64,000 nt of DNA from Mucilaginibacter galii (GCF_014635825.1 NZ_BMDO01000007.1:62001-126000), one strand, 5' to 3'; positions 18,670-28,648 are shown, numbered from the stretch's first letter. Notes: generated by a model not told the origin, from the letters alone. Program-made: numbers and translations.

Positions 18670-21117
18670 TCAGGGTTTCTTCACATTAATGAAACTCTCA
18701 TTATAAACCACACCATTGGGGGTTATGCCCTGCACAACAATGCGAAACTTACCTGTAATATCACTGGTGTAAAAAGACAGTTCACTATCCTTAACTGACG
18801 TTATAGCAACCAAATGTTGCCAGAATATAGTAGAAATATACTCGGGCTGTGACGGGTTTACCACCGCATAATCAGAACCGTAAAATTGCTTGGACTCATA
18901 AATTCCTGCAAATGTTTTTACATTCGAGTCATCCTCTGGTTTACCTCCGCATCCTAAATATACTCTACCATTATAAGATGCCCCTATAGTAGGTGGCCTG
19001 TTGTCGAATTCAAAACGATGATTAGGACAGTTAAATACATTATAGCGGCATACATAATCATTACAGCTATTAAAATATAACCGACCACCATATAATGAGT
19101 TGTCTTTAGTTGATGTAACTTTTACCGCCTTCAACTGTATTGCTTTTTCCAACCCTTTGATCACTACGTTTTCTGAGCTTTGAGAGGTAGGCTGTAGCTC
19201 AAAATTTTGAGACTTTAACGCATAGCCAAGTTGTTGATTAAGCTTGCTGTAGGGGTTATTGATCCTAAGGCGGTAACCGTCATTGGCATTAATCATGAAC
19301 CGTAGAGGCTTGTCTTGCGAATTAATCAAGTCTTCGTTTCTAAACGAAAGGTCACCTTCCGTATTTGTGGTTAAGATCATACTCGAAGAATCGCGCAGAA
19401 GCATAAAGTTCATGGGCTTTTTAAGTGCTTTCCCCAGTTTACTCACCCTTCCTGTAAACGTTAATGAAGTTTGGTTTGTAGCAGTATCTGTCAGTTTAGT
19501 CTTTAGTAGATCGGTCCAGGAGTATTTGCGCCATCCCTTAACCAACATCACGCATTCAAGGTATTCTTTGTCATCTGTATTTAAACCAAGGTAATTTTCT
19601 TTTAAGGGTAAACTACCCAAGGCACTTTTTAAATACAAATAACTCTCAATGTTGTTACTTTTCTTAAGTTCTAAGCGATTATCTTGCACGCAGGCTACAG
19701 ACACATAACCAACTTTAGATAAGCCGTTTTGGGTAAACAATCGTAAGTTCAGCCTTACTTTTTCACGTGTATTGTAAGTTTCTTTGTTGCTTTTTACCGA
19801 AAACAACTCCCTAAGATCATGATGTGCGAAAAAGATGCGCTCCGCATAGGGCCGGCCGAAGCTATCGGTAAGAGTTACCTCTGCTAACCCTTTTGGAATT
19901 TGACCCAATGCCACCTTAACTTTCCGGGGATACGCAACATTCACCTGTACGGGTACAGTAGAGAAGTGTTGCTGGTAATCATGTATATGTAAGTAGACTA
20001 TGCCATTATAGCTACTACTTAGCTGTAAATTCAGGGTGTCGTTAACTACAGCTTTAAACATATTCATAACCAAACCCTGCGGCAACGACTTAGGTAATTG
20101 GTAAGCGGTGTCACTAAGTGCAGGGTAGTTAAGAAGTTTAATCTTATAAATAGCGTTGGCTACAGGCCTTAGCAAAAACCTGCCCATGCCGTAGCTATCC
20201 GTTTCTATGGTATCGCCGGGTTTATTGTTGCAATAAATTACGCCGGTTGCACGTATAGGTTGACCTTCACTATTTTTGATTTCCCAACCCACCTGCGATA
20301 ATAAATTATTAACCAAGCTGCCTCCCTCTGGGTAAAATCTTACTTTTAAATGCTTGTTAACTTGTGGAATAATTATATGCAGATATTGGCTCGACAGCTT
20401 ATTCTTAATCTGAACCTTTACAGCACGTTTGTCCACCGGCACCTTAATCGTGTATTGCCCGGCCTTGTCGGTCTTTGCCTTGCCTCGGGTGATTAACGTG
20501 TCATTTCCTATGAGGGAATAGTTAATCGTAGCGTTAGCAATTGGTAAATAATCGGTTCCGTTTACGTTCACCAGTACATCCCTGCTTATACCCGTTATGA
20601 TCGAAGAGGTGTCTTTTAACGATAGTATGGCTTTAAAGTCTGGCTGGGCGGTTGTTTTTATAGTAACTGGCTGGGTAAAAAACACTTCAGGCTTTTGGTT
20701 AACCATACGGTTTGTGTATACCATGAAAGTGTAATTACCCTGTGGTACAGAGTCGGGCAAGAAAAGATTACCGAAGCCAATACCTTCGCGCATTAAAAAC
20801 CTTTCTTCCATCACCACGGCGTGATCAGTATCATTGATCAGACTTATAGACAACGTATGATGCAATTGCGGCGTATTGCAATTAAGCAGGTAGGCTGTAA
20901 ACCAAACATTTTCGTTACCACTGTAAAGCGTTTTATCAAAATGCACAAATAACAGTGATGCCGGATGCTTTTGCTGGTATAAAGATAGCTTACGCTGTAT
21001 GGTATTTGATAATACGTTTGCTGATTGAGCAATCGTAACGCCGGGTTTGCCGATAATTAAACAAACAAGTATTGCAAGGTGTAGCAGTAACTTCTTTTGT
21101 ATATAACTTTGCAGCAT
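18670..21117 (-). CDS. Secreted MG2-like (macroglobulin-type) large protein
   Basis: 815-residue exported protein with signal peptide (to about 30). The front carries SLLFVHFDKTLYSGNENVWFTAYLL, the typical beginning of an MG2-like domain, followed by many beta-sandwich repeats (NYTFMVYTN, GQYTIKVPVD, GSLVNNLLSQVGWEIKN). A cysteine-containing stretch near residues 690-740 (NSCNDYVCRYNVFNCP, YLGCGGK) may form disulfides. Such proteins are frequent in Bacteroidota and often lie near TonB receptors; the role is unknown. Stop codon 18670-18672 touches the OmpA gene stop with no spacer. Confidence 0.72.
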   Translation of the reverse strand: MLQSYIQKKLLLHLAILVCLIIGKPGVTIAQSANVLSNTIQRKLSLYQQKHPASLLFVHFDKTLYSGNENVWFTAYLLNCNTPQLHHTLSISLINDTDHAVVMEERFLMREGIGFGNLFLPDSVPQGNYTFMVYTNRMVNQKPEVFFTQPVTIKTTAQPDFKAILSLKDTSSIITGISRDVLVNVNGTDYLPIANATINYSLIGNDTLITRGKAKTDKAGQYTIKVPVDKRAVKVQIKNKLSSQYLHIIIPQVNKHLKVRFYPEGGSLVNNLLSQVGWEIKNSEGQPIRATGVIYCNNKPGDTIETDSYGMGRFLLRPVANAIYKIKLLNYPALSDTAYQLPKSLPQGLVMNMFKAVVNDTLNLQLSSSYNGIVYLHIHDYQQHFSTVPVQVNVAYPRKVKVALGQIPKGLAEVTLTDSFGRPYAERIFFAHHDLRELFSVKSNKETYNTREKVRLNLRLFTQNGLSKVGYVSVACVQDNRLELKKSNNIESYLYLKSALGSLPLKENYLGLNTDDKEYLECVMLVKGWRKYSWTDLLKTKLTDTATNQTSLTFTGRVSKLGKALKKPMNFMLLRDSSSMILTTNTEGDLSFRNEDLINSQDKPLRFMINANDGYRLRINNPYSKLNQQLGYALKSQNFELQPTSQSSENVVIKGLEKAIQLKAVKVTSTKDNSLYGGRLYFNSCNDYVCRYNVFNCPNHRFEFDNRPPTIGASYNGRVYLGCGGKPEDDSNVKTFAGIYESKQFYGSDYAVVNPSQPEYISTIFWQHLVAITSVKDSELSFYTSDITGKFRIVVQGITPNGVVYNESFINVKKP

Positions 21118-21166
21118 TTGTATATTGTACTAGGTTACATTGGTTTGTAACTGCAAATTATACAAA

Positions 21167-21194
21167 AAAAGGAACCCAATTTTGGATTCCTTTT
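21167..21194 (-). terminator. Terminator after recQ
   Basis: AAAAGGAACCCAA at 21167-21179 pairs with TTGGATTCCTTTT at 21182-21194 with one mismatch. On the minus strand it ends in a run of seven T, so it is a good intrinsic terminator for recQ. Confidence 0.75.
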
Positions 21195-21213
21195 ACAAAT
21201 ATCGATGTTGAAA

Positions 21214-23409
21214 TTAATTTCCTAATTCAGAGAAAAACTTAATGCGCATCAACTGTACTTCCTCGCGGGTGTAATCATTCACACCTAAGTCCATCAGTGC
21301 ATCATCTATAGAATCAACCTCGGCGGTACGGAAATAATCGTAAACTTCGTCCTGCTTATCCTCATCAATTACCTCATCAATGTAGTAGTTAAGATTGAGT
21401 TTAGTACCTGAATTTACAATGATCTCAATTTCGTGCAAAATTTCCTCATAGGTAAGTCCTTTAGAAGCAGCAATATCTTCTAAATTTAAATGGCGATCGA
21501 TATTTTGAATGATGTAAACTTTAAGGGCCGACTTATTAGCCGCGCTTTTGATCACCATATCAACCGGACGGTCAATATCGTTATCCTCTACATACTTCTT
21601 AATCAGTTCGATGAAGGGAGCACCAAACTTAGTAGCCTTACCGGCGCCCACACCCGAAATTTGCTTTAGCTCTTCGGTGTTTACCGGGTAGTGCGTACAC
21701 ATTTCTTCGAGTGATGGATCCTGGAACACCACAAACGGCGGCAAATTCTTTTGCTTGGCAACTTTTTTGCGCAAGTCTTTCAGCATTTGCAATAGCTGCG
21801 TATCTAAAGCGCTTCCACCCTGCTTAGGTCCGTCTTCCGAATCGTCATCATCGGCAGATTCCATCGGCTTGTTCAATACAAACTTAATGCTGTACGGATT
21901 ATCTAAAAAATCATGCCCTTTTTCGGTCAGCTTTAACAAGCCGTAGTTGTCAATATCTTTTGAAAGGAAGTTGTCTAACAAAGCCTGGCGTAACAAGGAA
22001 TTCCACAAGTTACCTGTTTCTTCGCTACCCGAACCAAACACATCCAGCAAATGGTGCTCGTAATGATGCACATTAGGGTTGTGCTGTCCCATCAATACGC
22101 TTACAATATGATGGTCATCAAACTTATCGCCTAACTTCTTTATTAAACTTAATGCACGGTGTAACTGTGCTTCGGCATCGAAAAATGTACGGTCGCCTGC
22201 GCAGTTATCGCACATGCAGTTACAGTTTGATGCATCATAGTCTTCACCAAAATAATGCAAGATCTGCTTACGGCGACACACGGCCGATTCGGCATAATCA
22301 ATTACTTCTTTTAATATCTGGGTACCAATTTCCCGTTCCGACACCGGCTTGTCTTTCATGAACTTCTGCAGTTTATCTACATCTTTTTCAGAGTAGAAAG
22401 CCACACAGATACCTTCGCCACCATCACGACCGGCACGGCCTGTTTCCTGGTAGTAACCTTCCATACTTTTGGGTACGTCGTGGTGTATCACATAACGTAC
22501 ATCGGGTTTGTCTATCCCCATACCAAAAGCAATAGTTGCTACAATTACATCGGCATCTTCCATCAGGAATTTATCCTGCGTATCGGCCCGTACCTTAGCA
22601 TCTAAGCCTGCATGATAAGGCAATGCCTTAACACCATTCAATTTTAGCGCCTCCGCAACTTCCTCTACCTTTTTACGGCTAAGGCAATATACAATACCCG
22701 ATTTTCCCTGATGTTGCTTAATAAACCTGACGATCTCTTTAAGCACGTTACGCTTGGCACGTACTTCGTAAAAAAGGTTTGAACGGTTGAACGATGATTT
22801 GTAAATCGTTGCATTGTTCATTTGCAGGTTCTTCTGTATATCGTGCTGCACTTTAGGCGTGGCCGTAGCCGTTAACGCGATAATGGGAATGTTTTCGCCC
22901 AGGTTAGTTATCACCTGGCGTATCTTGCGGTATTCAGGACGAAAATCATGACCCCATTCTGAAATACAATGCGCTTCATCTACCGCCACGAACGACAGTT
23001 TATTCAATCGCAAAAAATCAATATTATCCTGTTTGGTTAACGATTCGGGGGCTACGTATAATAGCTTGGTTTTACCAGCCAGCACGTCCTCTTTTACCTT
23101 GGCAGTTTCTGCCTTGGTTAATGAAGAATTTAAGAAATGGGCTACGCTGTCTGAATTACAAAAGGCTCTGAGCTGATCTACCTGATTTTTCATCAGGGCA
23201 ATAAGAGGTGAAATTACGATGGCTGTACCTTCAGTCATTAAGGCCGGAAGCTGGTAACACATGGATTTACCGCCGCCGGTGGGCATGATCACAAACGTAT
23301 CGTTACCGGCCATTATGTTGGTTATGATCGCTTCCTGTTCCCCTTTAAAATTATCAAAACCGAAAAAATTCTGCAGGTTATCAAAAAGCGACTTTTTTGT
23401 TTCAATCAT
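21214..23409 (-). CDS. recQ: ATP-dependent DNA helicase RecQ
   Basis: 731-residue 3'-5' helicase. It has Walker A MPTGGGKSMCYQLP, the DEAH box AVDEAHCISEWGHDFRPEY and motif VI TGRAGRDGGEG, followed by zinc-binding cysteines (CRRKQILHYFGE, then CNCMCDNC) and the RQC winged helix. An HRDC domain follows at about 530-610. An extra C-terminal helix-turn-helix segment (about 630-731, DIAASKGLTYEEILHEIE) makes it longer than E. coli RecQ and is usual for Bacteroidota. It restarts forks and processes recombination intermediates. Confidence 0.96.
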   Translation of the reverse strand: MIETKKSLFDNLQNFFGFDNFKGEQEAIITNIMAGNDTFVIMPTGGGKSMCYQLPALMTEGTAIVISPLIALMKNQVDQLRAFCNSDSVAHFLNSSLTKAETAKVKEDVLAGKTKLLYVAPESLTKQDNIDFLRLNKLSFVAVDEAHCISEWGHDFRPEYRKIRQVITNLGENIPIIALTATATPKVQHDIQKNLQMNNATIYKSSFNRSNLFYEVRAKRNVLKEIVRFIKQHQGKSGIVYCLSRKKVEEVAEALKLNGVKALPYHAGLDAKVRADTQDKFLMEDADVIVATIAFGMGIDKPDVRYVIHHDVPKSMEGYYQETGRAGRDGGEGICVAFYSEKDVDKLQKFMKDKPVSEREIGTQILKEVIDYAESAVCRRKQILHYFGEDYDASNCNCMCDNCAGDRTFFDAEAQLHRALSLIKKLGDKFDDHHIVSVLMGQHNPNVHHYEHHLLDVFGSGSEETGNLWNSLLRQALLDNFLSKDIDNYGLLKLTEKGHDFLDNPYSIKFVLNKPMESADDDDSEDGPKQGGSALDTQLLQMLKDLRKKVAKQKNLPPFVVFQDPSLEEMCTHYPVNTEELKQISGVGAGKATKFGAPFIELIKKYVEDNDIDRPVDMVIKSAANKSALKVYIIQNIDRHLNLEDIAASKGLTYEEILHEIEIIVNSGTKLNLNYYIDEVIDEDKQDEVYDYFRTAEVDSIDDALMDLGVNDYTREEVQLMRIKFFSELGN

Positions 23410-23631
23410 TATTTATGTTAGAAAAATATGAAGTATTTGCTTTTATATTCAAAATAACAAAAAATTACAAACATCAGCCCGTTTGAGATCAAAATATTGA
23501 ACTCAGATGATGTTAGGCATTTATTAACTTTGTTGTTTAATAACTAAATATACCTAAAATTTATTATAAAAGCCAATAATTTTTTACAATTTTGGCCGTG
23601 TGTCGTAACTTCATCACATACTATACTTTAT
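23410..23631. other. Divergent promoter region recQ / guanylyltransferase
   Basis: 222 bp, AT-rich, between two divergent starts. No perfect TAnnTTTG box is visible, although ACAATTTTGG at about 23587-23596 is close. No repeat or RNA gene seen. Confidence 0.4.
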
Positions 23632-24717
23632 ATGAATAAAAACTATTATGCCATCATCATGGCTGGTGGTATCGGAAGCCGCTTTTGGCCTATTAGCCGC
23701 ACCGCTCACCCCAAACAATTCATAGATATTCTTGGTACCGGAAAAACGTTGATCCAACATACTTATGATCGCTTTTTAAAGATTTGTCCTAAAGAAAATA
23801 TTTTCGTTGTTACCAACGAGATCTATACCGATTTAGTTAAAACACAAATACCAGACATGACCGATGCACAGATACTTACTGAGCCGGTTATGCGTAATAC
23901 TGCTCCTTGTGTGGCATACGGTTGCTACAAAATAGAAAGCCTTAACCCCGATGCAGTTATCGTAGTGGCACCATCAGATCACCTGATTATGGACGAAGCC
24001 GGTTTTGTGAACTCCATAGAAGCATCGTTAAAAACAGCAGCAGATCATTCTTGCCTGGTTACCCTGGGTATTATGCCTTCGCGCCCCGATACCGGTTACG
24101 GATACATCCAATATAACGATAACGTAATTGATGAAAAGTTTCATAAGGTGAAAACGTTTACCGAGAAACCAACGCTTGATATTGCCAAAACCTTTATTCA
24201 AAGCGGCGATTTCTTGTGGAACGCCGGTATTTTTGTATGGTCGGTTAAGGCTATAGTAAGCGCATTTGACAAATACCTGCCCGATATGCATGAGATATTT
24301 GCCGAAGCACGCAGTGTTTACAATAGTGCCGATGAAAAACCACACGTACACAATGCTTACCAGCGCTGTACCAACATCTCTATAGATTATGGTATTATGG
24401 AAAAAGCCGACAACGTTTACGTACTTCCGTCAGAATTTGGATGGAGCGATTTAGGCACCTGGGCTTCGGTATATCAACTGGCCGATAAGGACTATGTAGG
24501 TAATGCTGTTATCCCTGCCGAAAAGGTGATCATGTACGATTCATCTAATTGTATGGTAAACGTACCGGGTGAAAAACTGGTGATCATTAAAGGCTTGCAC
24601 GACTACATTGTAGTTGAATCAAACAACACATTGCTTATTTGCCCTAAAGAAGACGAGCAAAATGTGAAGCAAGTAGTAGCTGATGTGAAGCAAAAGTTTG
24701 GAACGAAGTATATTTAG
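23632..24717 (+). CDS. Mannose-1-phosphate guanylyltransferase
   Basis: 361-residue nucleotidyltransferase making GDP-mannose from GTP and mannose-1-phosphate for polysaccharide or lipopolysaccharide synthesis. The signature AIIMAGGIGSRFWPISR is at residues 8-24, followed by TEPVMRNTAPC, VVAPSDHLI, VKTFTEKPT and GDFLWNAGIFVW. It lacks the C-terminal isomerase (cupin) domain of bifunctional ManC/AlgA, so it is monofunctional. No capsule genes adjoin it. Confidence 0.93.
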   Translation: MNKNYYAIIMAGGIGSRFWPISRTAHPKQFIDILGTGKTLIQHTYDRFLKICPKENIFVVTNEIYTDLVKTQIPDMTDAQILTEPVMRNTAPCVAYGCYKIESLNPDAVIVVAPSDHLIMDEAGFVNSIEASLKTAADHSCLVTLGIMPSRPDTGYGYIQYNDNVIDEKFHKVKTFTEKPTLDIAKTFIQSGDFLWNAGIFVWSVKAIVSAFDKYLPDMHEIFAEARSVYNSADEKPHVHNAYQRCTNISIDYGIMEKADNVYVLPSEFGWSDLGTWASVYQLADKDYVGNAVIPAEKVIMYDSSNCMVNVPGEKLVIIKGLHDYIVVESNNTLLICPKEDEQNVKQVVADVKQKFGTKYI

Positions 24718-24735
24718 TGTTTAGTTATTAAATTA

Positions 24736-24785
24736 GATTAAGTTATTGGTTTGAGGTTAAGCGCAATCAACCTAATAACTTAATC
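24736..24785. terminator. Hairpin between convergent guanylyltransferase and rlmB
   Basis: GATTAAGTTATT at 24736-24747 pairs with AATAACTTAATC at 24774-24785. An inner AGGTT/AACCT stem is separated by a bulge. It lies between two convergent genes and probably ends both transcripts. Confidence 0.55.
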
Positions 24786-24799
24786 AACTTAATAACTAA

Positions 24800-25564
24800 T
24801 TATTGTCGCTGCCTTATTGCCTCATACAAAATAACCCCTGCCGAAACCGAAACGTTTAACGACTCAATTTCACCGAACATGGGTATTTTAGCCAGGTAAT
24901 CGGCAGTACGAATTAATTCATTACGAATTCCCTCATCTTCAGAACCCATTACAATAGCGGTGGGTGCGGTATAATCGGGTTTATAAATATAATCATTCGT
25001 TTTCTCGGTACAGCACACAATTTGCAAACCCGATTCCTGTAAGAATTTAACGGTTTGCACAAAATTATCATGACGGCAAACGGGTATCTTGTATAAGGCC
25101 CCAGCCGAAGTTTTCACCGCATCGGCATTAATTTGAGCCGAACCCTTACCCGGTACAACAATGGCATGTACACCGGCGCACTCTGCCGTACGGGCAATTG
25201 CACCCATATTTCTTACGTCGGTAACACTATCAAGCACCAAAATTAACGGCACCTCTCCCTTTTCATATATCTCGGGAATAATATTTTCGATTTTATGATA
25301 AGTGATTGGTGAAATAACAGCTACCGCACCCTGATGATTTTTTGGAGTCATGCGATCCAGTTTTTCAACAGGTACGTATTGTGCCGAAATCTCATACTCA
25401 GCCACCACTTTTTTCAGTTCCTGATATAGATCGCCGGTTAACCCACGTTGTATATATAAAGTTTCAACTTCTTTGCCCGATGTAATGGCTTCAATAATAG
25501 CGCGAATTCCAAATACAAATTGGTTGTTATTATTATTGCGCCTGGGTGGGTAACTGCCGTTCAT
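24800..25564 (-). CDS. rlmB: 23S rRNA (guanosine-2'-O-)-methyltransferase RlmB (TrmH/SpoU family)
   Basis: 254-residue SPOUT methyltransferase. The N-terminal RNA-binding domain starts with FVFGIRAIIEAITSG. The three SpoU motifs are in order: LDSVTDVRNMGAIARTA, IVMGSEDEGIRNEL and IPMFGEIESLNVSVSAGVIL. It methylates a guanosine of 23S rRNA helix 80 in E. coli. The front has a run of Asn (RRNNNNNQF), a small local oddity. A perfect -7 box lies upstream on the minus strand. Confidence 0.93.
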   Translation of the reverse strand: MNGSYPPRRNNNNNQFVFGIRAIIEAITSGKEVETLYIQRGLTGDLYQELKKVVAEYEISAQYVPVEKLDRMTPKNHQGAVAVISPITYHKIENIIPEIYEKGEVPLILVLDSVTDVRNMGAIARTAECAGVHAIVVPGKGSAQINADAVKTSAGALYKIPVCRHDNFVQTVKFLQESGLQIVCCTEKTNDYIYKPDYTAPTAIVMGSEDEGIRNELIRTADYLAKIPMFGEIESLNVSVSAGVILYEAIRQRQ

Positions 25565-25582
25565 TCATTTAAAATAAGGCAG

Positions 25583-25590
25583 CAAAAGTA
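25583..25590 (-). promoter_or_regulatory. rlmB: -7 box of rlmB
   Basis: TACTTTTG on the minus strand, a full TAnnTTTG match 18 bp before the rlmB ATG. The -33 element is not clear. Confidence 0.5.
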
Positions 25591-25746
25591 CGCATAATTA
25601 GCTTGATTAGGCTTATCTTTATATCTGCAATTCGGCTTATACAAATAAGAATCGGGATTATTAAACACTATGCTGTTAAATACTTTTAAACATGCAGCGT
25701 TGGTAATTCCTGGTAATGTGTTGGTGAGATGAAGTGGTAATTTGTA

Positions 25747-25754
25747 TATTTTTG
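25747..25754 (+). promoter_or_regulatory. dnaB: -7 box of dnaB
   Basis: TATTTTTG fits TAnnTTTG and lies 6 bp before ATG 25761. The GTG at 25734 is upstream of this box and so unlikely to be in the message. Confidence 0.5.
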
Positions 25755-25760
25755 TTGACG

Positions 25761-27314
25761 ATGATTTTTGAGAATAATAACCGAACCAATAACGAACGAC
25801 GTACTAAAAGCTATACCAGTCCTGCAATTACCGCAGGCAAACTCCCCCCACAGGCCCGCGACCTTGAAGAGGCCGTTTTAGGGGCTTTAATGCTCGAAAA
25901 AGATGCATTATCATCTGTAATTGACGTACTTAAACCAGAGGTTTTCTATGTAGAAAGCCACCAGAAAATATTTAACGCCATACGGGTATTGTTCGAAAAA
26001 ACATCGCCGGTTGATATCCTTACTGTGACCGCCCAACTGCGTATGCAGGGTGAACTGGAAATGGTAGGCGGCGCATTTTATATAACCGAACTTACCAATC
26101 GTGTAGCTTCGGCAGCTAACATTGAATATCACGCGCGTATCATCATTCAGAAATTTATTCAGCGCGAACTGATCCGTATTTCTACCGAGGTTATTAATAT
26201 AGCTTATGAGGACACGACCGATATTTTGGAATTATTGGACAAGGCCGAAAAGAACCTTTTTGATATTGCTCAGAATAACCTACGTCGCGATTCGCGCAAG
26301 ATGGACGACCTGATGCAGGAAACGCTGAAAGAAATTGAAGCGCTGAAAGATAAAACCGACGGCTTAACGGGTATTGGTACGGGCTTTACTGATCTGGACC
26401 GCATGACCTCGGGCTGGCAAAAATCTGACTTGGTCATTATTGCGGCTCGTCCGGCTATGGGTAAAACGGCTTTCGTACTAACCTGCGCCCGTAATGCCGC
26501 GGTAGATTTTAATAAACCTGTGGTGGTTTTCTCGTTAGAGATGTCGTCGGTACAGTTGGTTAATCGTTTGATTTCCGGTGAAGCCGAAATTGAGCAGGAA
26601 AAGATTCGTAAAGGTAAAATGGAGGAATGGGAATGGCAGCAGATCCACTCTAAAATTGGTCGCCTGGAGGCCGCGCCTTTAATTATTGATGATACTCCCG
26701 GCTTAAATATTTTCGAGTTCAGGGCCAAGTGCCGCCGTTTAAAATCGCAGCACGATATTCAGTTGATCATTATTGACTACTTACAGCTGATGACAGGTAA
26801 AGCGGATGGCAAAGGCGGTAACCGTGAGCAGGAAATTGGTAGTATATCGCGTGCCTTAAAAATGGTAGCTAAAGAATTACAAGTGCCGGTTATTGCGCTA
26901 TCGCAATTAAGTCGAGCTGTGGAGAGCCGACCGGGTGGTTCTAAAAGACCAATGCTTTCAGATTTACGTGAATCGGGTTCTATTGAGCAGGATGCGGATA
27001 TGGTGCTTTTCTTATACCGGCCTGAATATTACGGCTTAGAATTTGACGAGGATAACAACCCAACCAAAGGTGTAGGCGAGGTTATTATAGCCAAGCACCG
27101 TAACGGCGAAACCGGAACCGTACGCCTGAAATTTGTGGGTAAATATGTGAAGTTTACAGATTTGGAAACCAGCATGGACAGCTACATGCCCCCATCTGGT
27201 GGTGGAGGCGCTTTTGCGGGCTTAGGCCCATCCCAAGGCTTCGACAGCAATCCAGGCAATATCATCATCCGCCCGTCGCGTATGGATGATATGGAAGATG
27301 AGCCGCCTTTTTAA
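25761..27314 (+). CDS. dnaB: Replicative DNA helicase DnaB
   Basis: 517-residue hexameric 5'-3' helicase of the replication fork. The N-terminal domain (PPQARDLEEAVLGALMLEKDAL, about 30-130) is joined by a linker to a RecA-like C-domain with Walker A ARPAMGKTAF, FSLEMSSVQL, Walker B LIIIDYLQLM and SQLSRAVESRPG. The tail is Gly/Pro-rich (PPSGGGGAFAG) and then acidic. No intein is inserted. Start at ATG 25761 is preferred over the GTG at 25734. Confidence 0.96.
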   Translation: MIFENNNRTNNERRTKSYTSPAITAGKLPPQARDLEEAVLGALMLEKDALSSVIDVLKPEVFYVESHQKIFNAIRVLFEKTSPVDILTVTAQLRMQGELEMVGGAFYITELTNRVASAANIEYHARIIIQKFIQRELIRISTEVINIAYEDTTDILELLDKAEKNLFDIAQNNLRRDSRKMDDLMQETLKEIEALKDKTDGLTGIGTGFTDLDRMTSGWQKSDLVIIAARPAMGKTAFVLTCARNAAVDFNKPVVVFSLEMSSVQLVNRLISGEAEIEQEKIRKGKMEEWEWQQIHSKIGRLEAAPLIIDDTPGLNIFEFRAKCRRLKSQHDIQLIIIDYLQLMTGKADGKGGNREQEIGSISRALKMVAKELQVPVIALSQLSRAVESRPGGSKRPMLSDLRESGSIEQDADMVLFLYRPEYYGLEFDEDNNPTKGVGEVIIAKHRNGETGTVRLKFVGKYVKFTDLETSMDSYMPPSGGGGAFAGLGPSQGFDSNPGNIIIRPSRMDDMEDEPPF

Positions 27315-27343
27315 TGAAGTAATGTATAAAATTTTTCGTCATT

Positions 27344-27439
27344 TGTCATCTCGAACGACAGTGAGAGATCTTGTTTAGCAAGACGGGTTGACTACCGAGC
27401 CGTTTTGAACAAGATTTCTCATCATCACTCGAAATTACA
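27344..27439. repeat. Dispersed inverted-repeat element, copy 1
   Basis: About 96 bp whose two ends are imperfect inverted repeats of about 32 bp. The left arm begins TGTCATCTCGAACGA and runs to AGATCTTGTT; the right arm runs AACAAGATTTCTC to CGAAATTACA. The central part is unique. The same arms occur at 63411-63507. Elements of this layout are spread between genes in related genomes and behave like REP/MITE sequences. It also separates the convergent dnaB and chrA and may terminate both. Confidence 0.75.
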
Positions 27440-27448
27440 TTGATAAAC

Positions 27449-28648
27449 TTAAAATATTAGTCCTAACACTACGCCTATCAAAATCACGATGGGCGTTTTT
27501 ATTTTAGTGAAGTATAAAAGGCAGAACGCACCGGCCATAATAAGGTAAGCCATCCAATTGGTGCCAAATGGTGCTACCAGCAAAATAAACGCCGTAGCCA
27601 TAAAACCTACAGCCACCGCATTAATACCGCTTAATGAGTTACGAATGCGGGTTATCTTTTTCAAATCTTCCCAAAATGGAACAATGAAAAGGATCAAAAT
27701 TAAGCCCGGTAAATTAATGCCAATTACAGCTACTAAGCTACCTATGATTTGTCCGGCTACACCATATCCCCTATTGCCCAATGTTATGGCACCAACAAAT
27801 GAAGTAAATGAAAAGGTAGGCCCCGGCAGCGCCTGTTGTAATGCATAACCTGATAAAAACTCGGCATTGGTAAGGTAGTGCTTTAACTCAACAAATTCGG
27901 TGTACATGAGTGGTACCAGCACCTGCCCTCCCCCAAAAATAAGGATGCCGTTGCGGTAAAAATTCTCAAATAAACGCACCGGTAAACTAAAAGGAGATGT
28001 ACGGTTGATCAAAGCGCCTAAAGCTGCAAAAAATAATAAAATACCAATAAAATAACCTACTTTTTTGGGGTTTACATTAGCATACAGCCTGGTTCTTAAA
28101 GCGTCTTCGGTGGGCTGTGTTTCCAGCGCCGAAGAAATTATGCCACCCAGCAAAATAAGTATCGGGAATGCATAAGGATTTTGCAAAATGAGTGTCGCCA
28201 CTAATGAGCCTATGGAAAGATAAGCACTTACCTTGGTTTTGATGAACTTTTGCGCAAAAGTAACCGCTGCATAAGCTACTATTCCTACTGCCGCCGGGCG
28301 AATAAACCGCAAAACTGCTTCGGTTTTACCGCTGGAAGCAAACGTTTTGTAACTAATGGCCGCTACACACATAATAGCTGCCGATGGTATAACCCAAATG
28401 AAAAAGGTGATAATAGCCAGCCTTAAACCTCCTACCTTCCAGGCTATACCAATGAGCGTTTGGGTGGATGAAGGGCCGGGTAGTACCTGCGACAACGCAT
28501 TCAACTCCATCAATTCCGACTCGGTAATATAGCCGCGCTTCTCCACAAATTCGCGCAGTAAAATTGCCACGTGCGCCTGCGGACCTCCAAATGTTGTGAA
28601 AGTGTACACCAGGGCATCGCGCAAGAAGAGTAATTGTAGCTTAGTCAA
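27449..28648 (-). CDS. chrA: Chromate transporter, two-domain ChrA family
   Basis: 399-residue inner-membrane protein with about 10-12 helices in two homologous halves. Each half carries the family signature: TFGGPQAHVAILLREFV with LSQVLPGPSSTQT in the first, and FGGGQVLVPLMYTEFV with LQQALPGPTFSFTSFVGA in the second. Characterised members export chromate by proton antiport, but many act on unknown anions. Lies 51 bp after the TPR gene on the same strand. Confidence 0.92.
   Translation of the reverse strand: MTKLQLLFLRDALVYTFTTFGGPQAHVAILLREFVEKRGYITESELMELNALSQVLPGPSSTQTLIGIAWKVGGLRLAIITFFIWVIPSAAIMCVAAISYKTFASSGKTEAVLRFIRPAAVGIVAYAAVTFAQKFIKTKVSAYLSIGSLVATLILQNPYAFPILILLGGIISSALETQPTEDALRTRLYANVNPKKVGYFIGILLFFAALGALINRTSPFSLPVRLFENFYRNGILIFGGGQVLVPLMYTEFVELKHYLTNAEFLSGYALQQALPGPTFSFTSFVGAITLGNRGYGVAGQIIGSLVAVIGINLPGLILILFIVPFWEDLKKITRIRNSLSGINAVAVGFMATAFILLVAPFGTNWMAYLIMAGAFCLLYFTKIKTPIVILIGVVLGLIF

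Noticed and set aside
25761..27314. Intein in dnaB
   Set aside because: Walker A and B motifs are uninterrupted and the protein has normal length.
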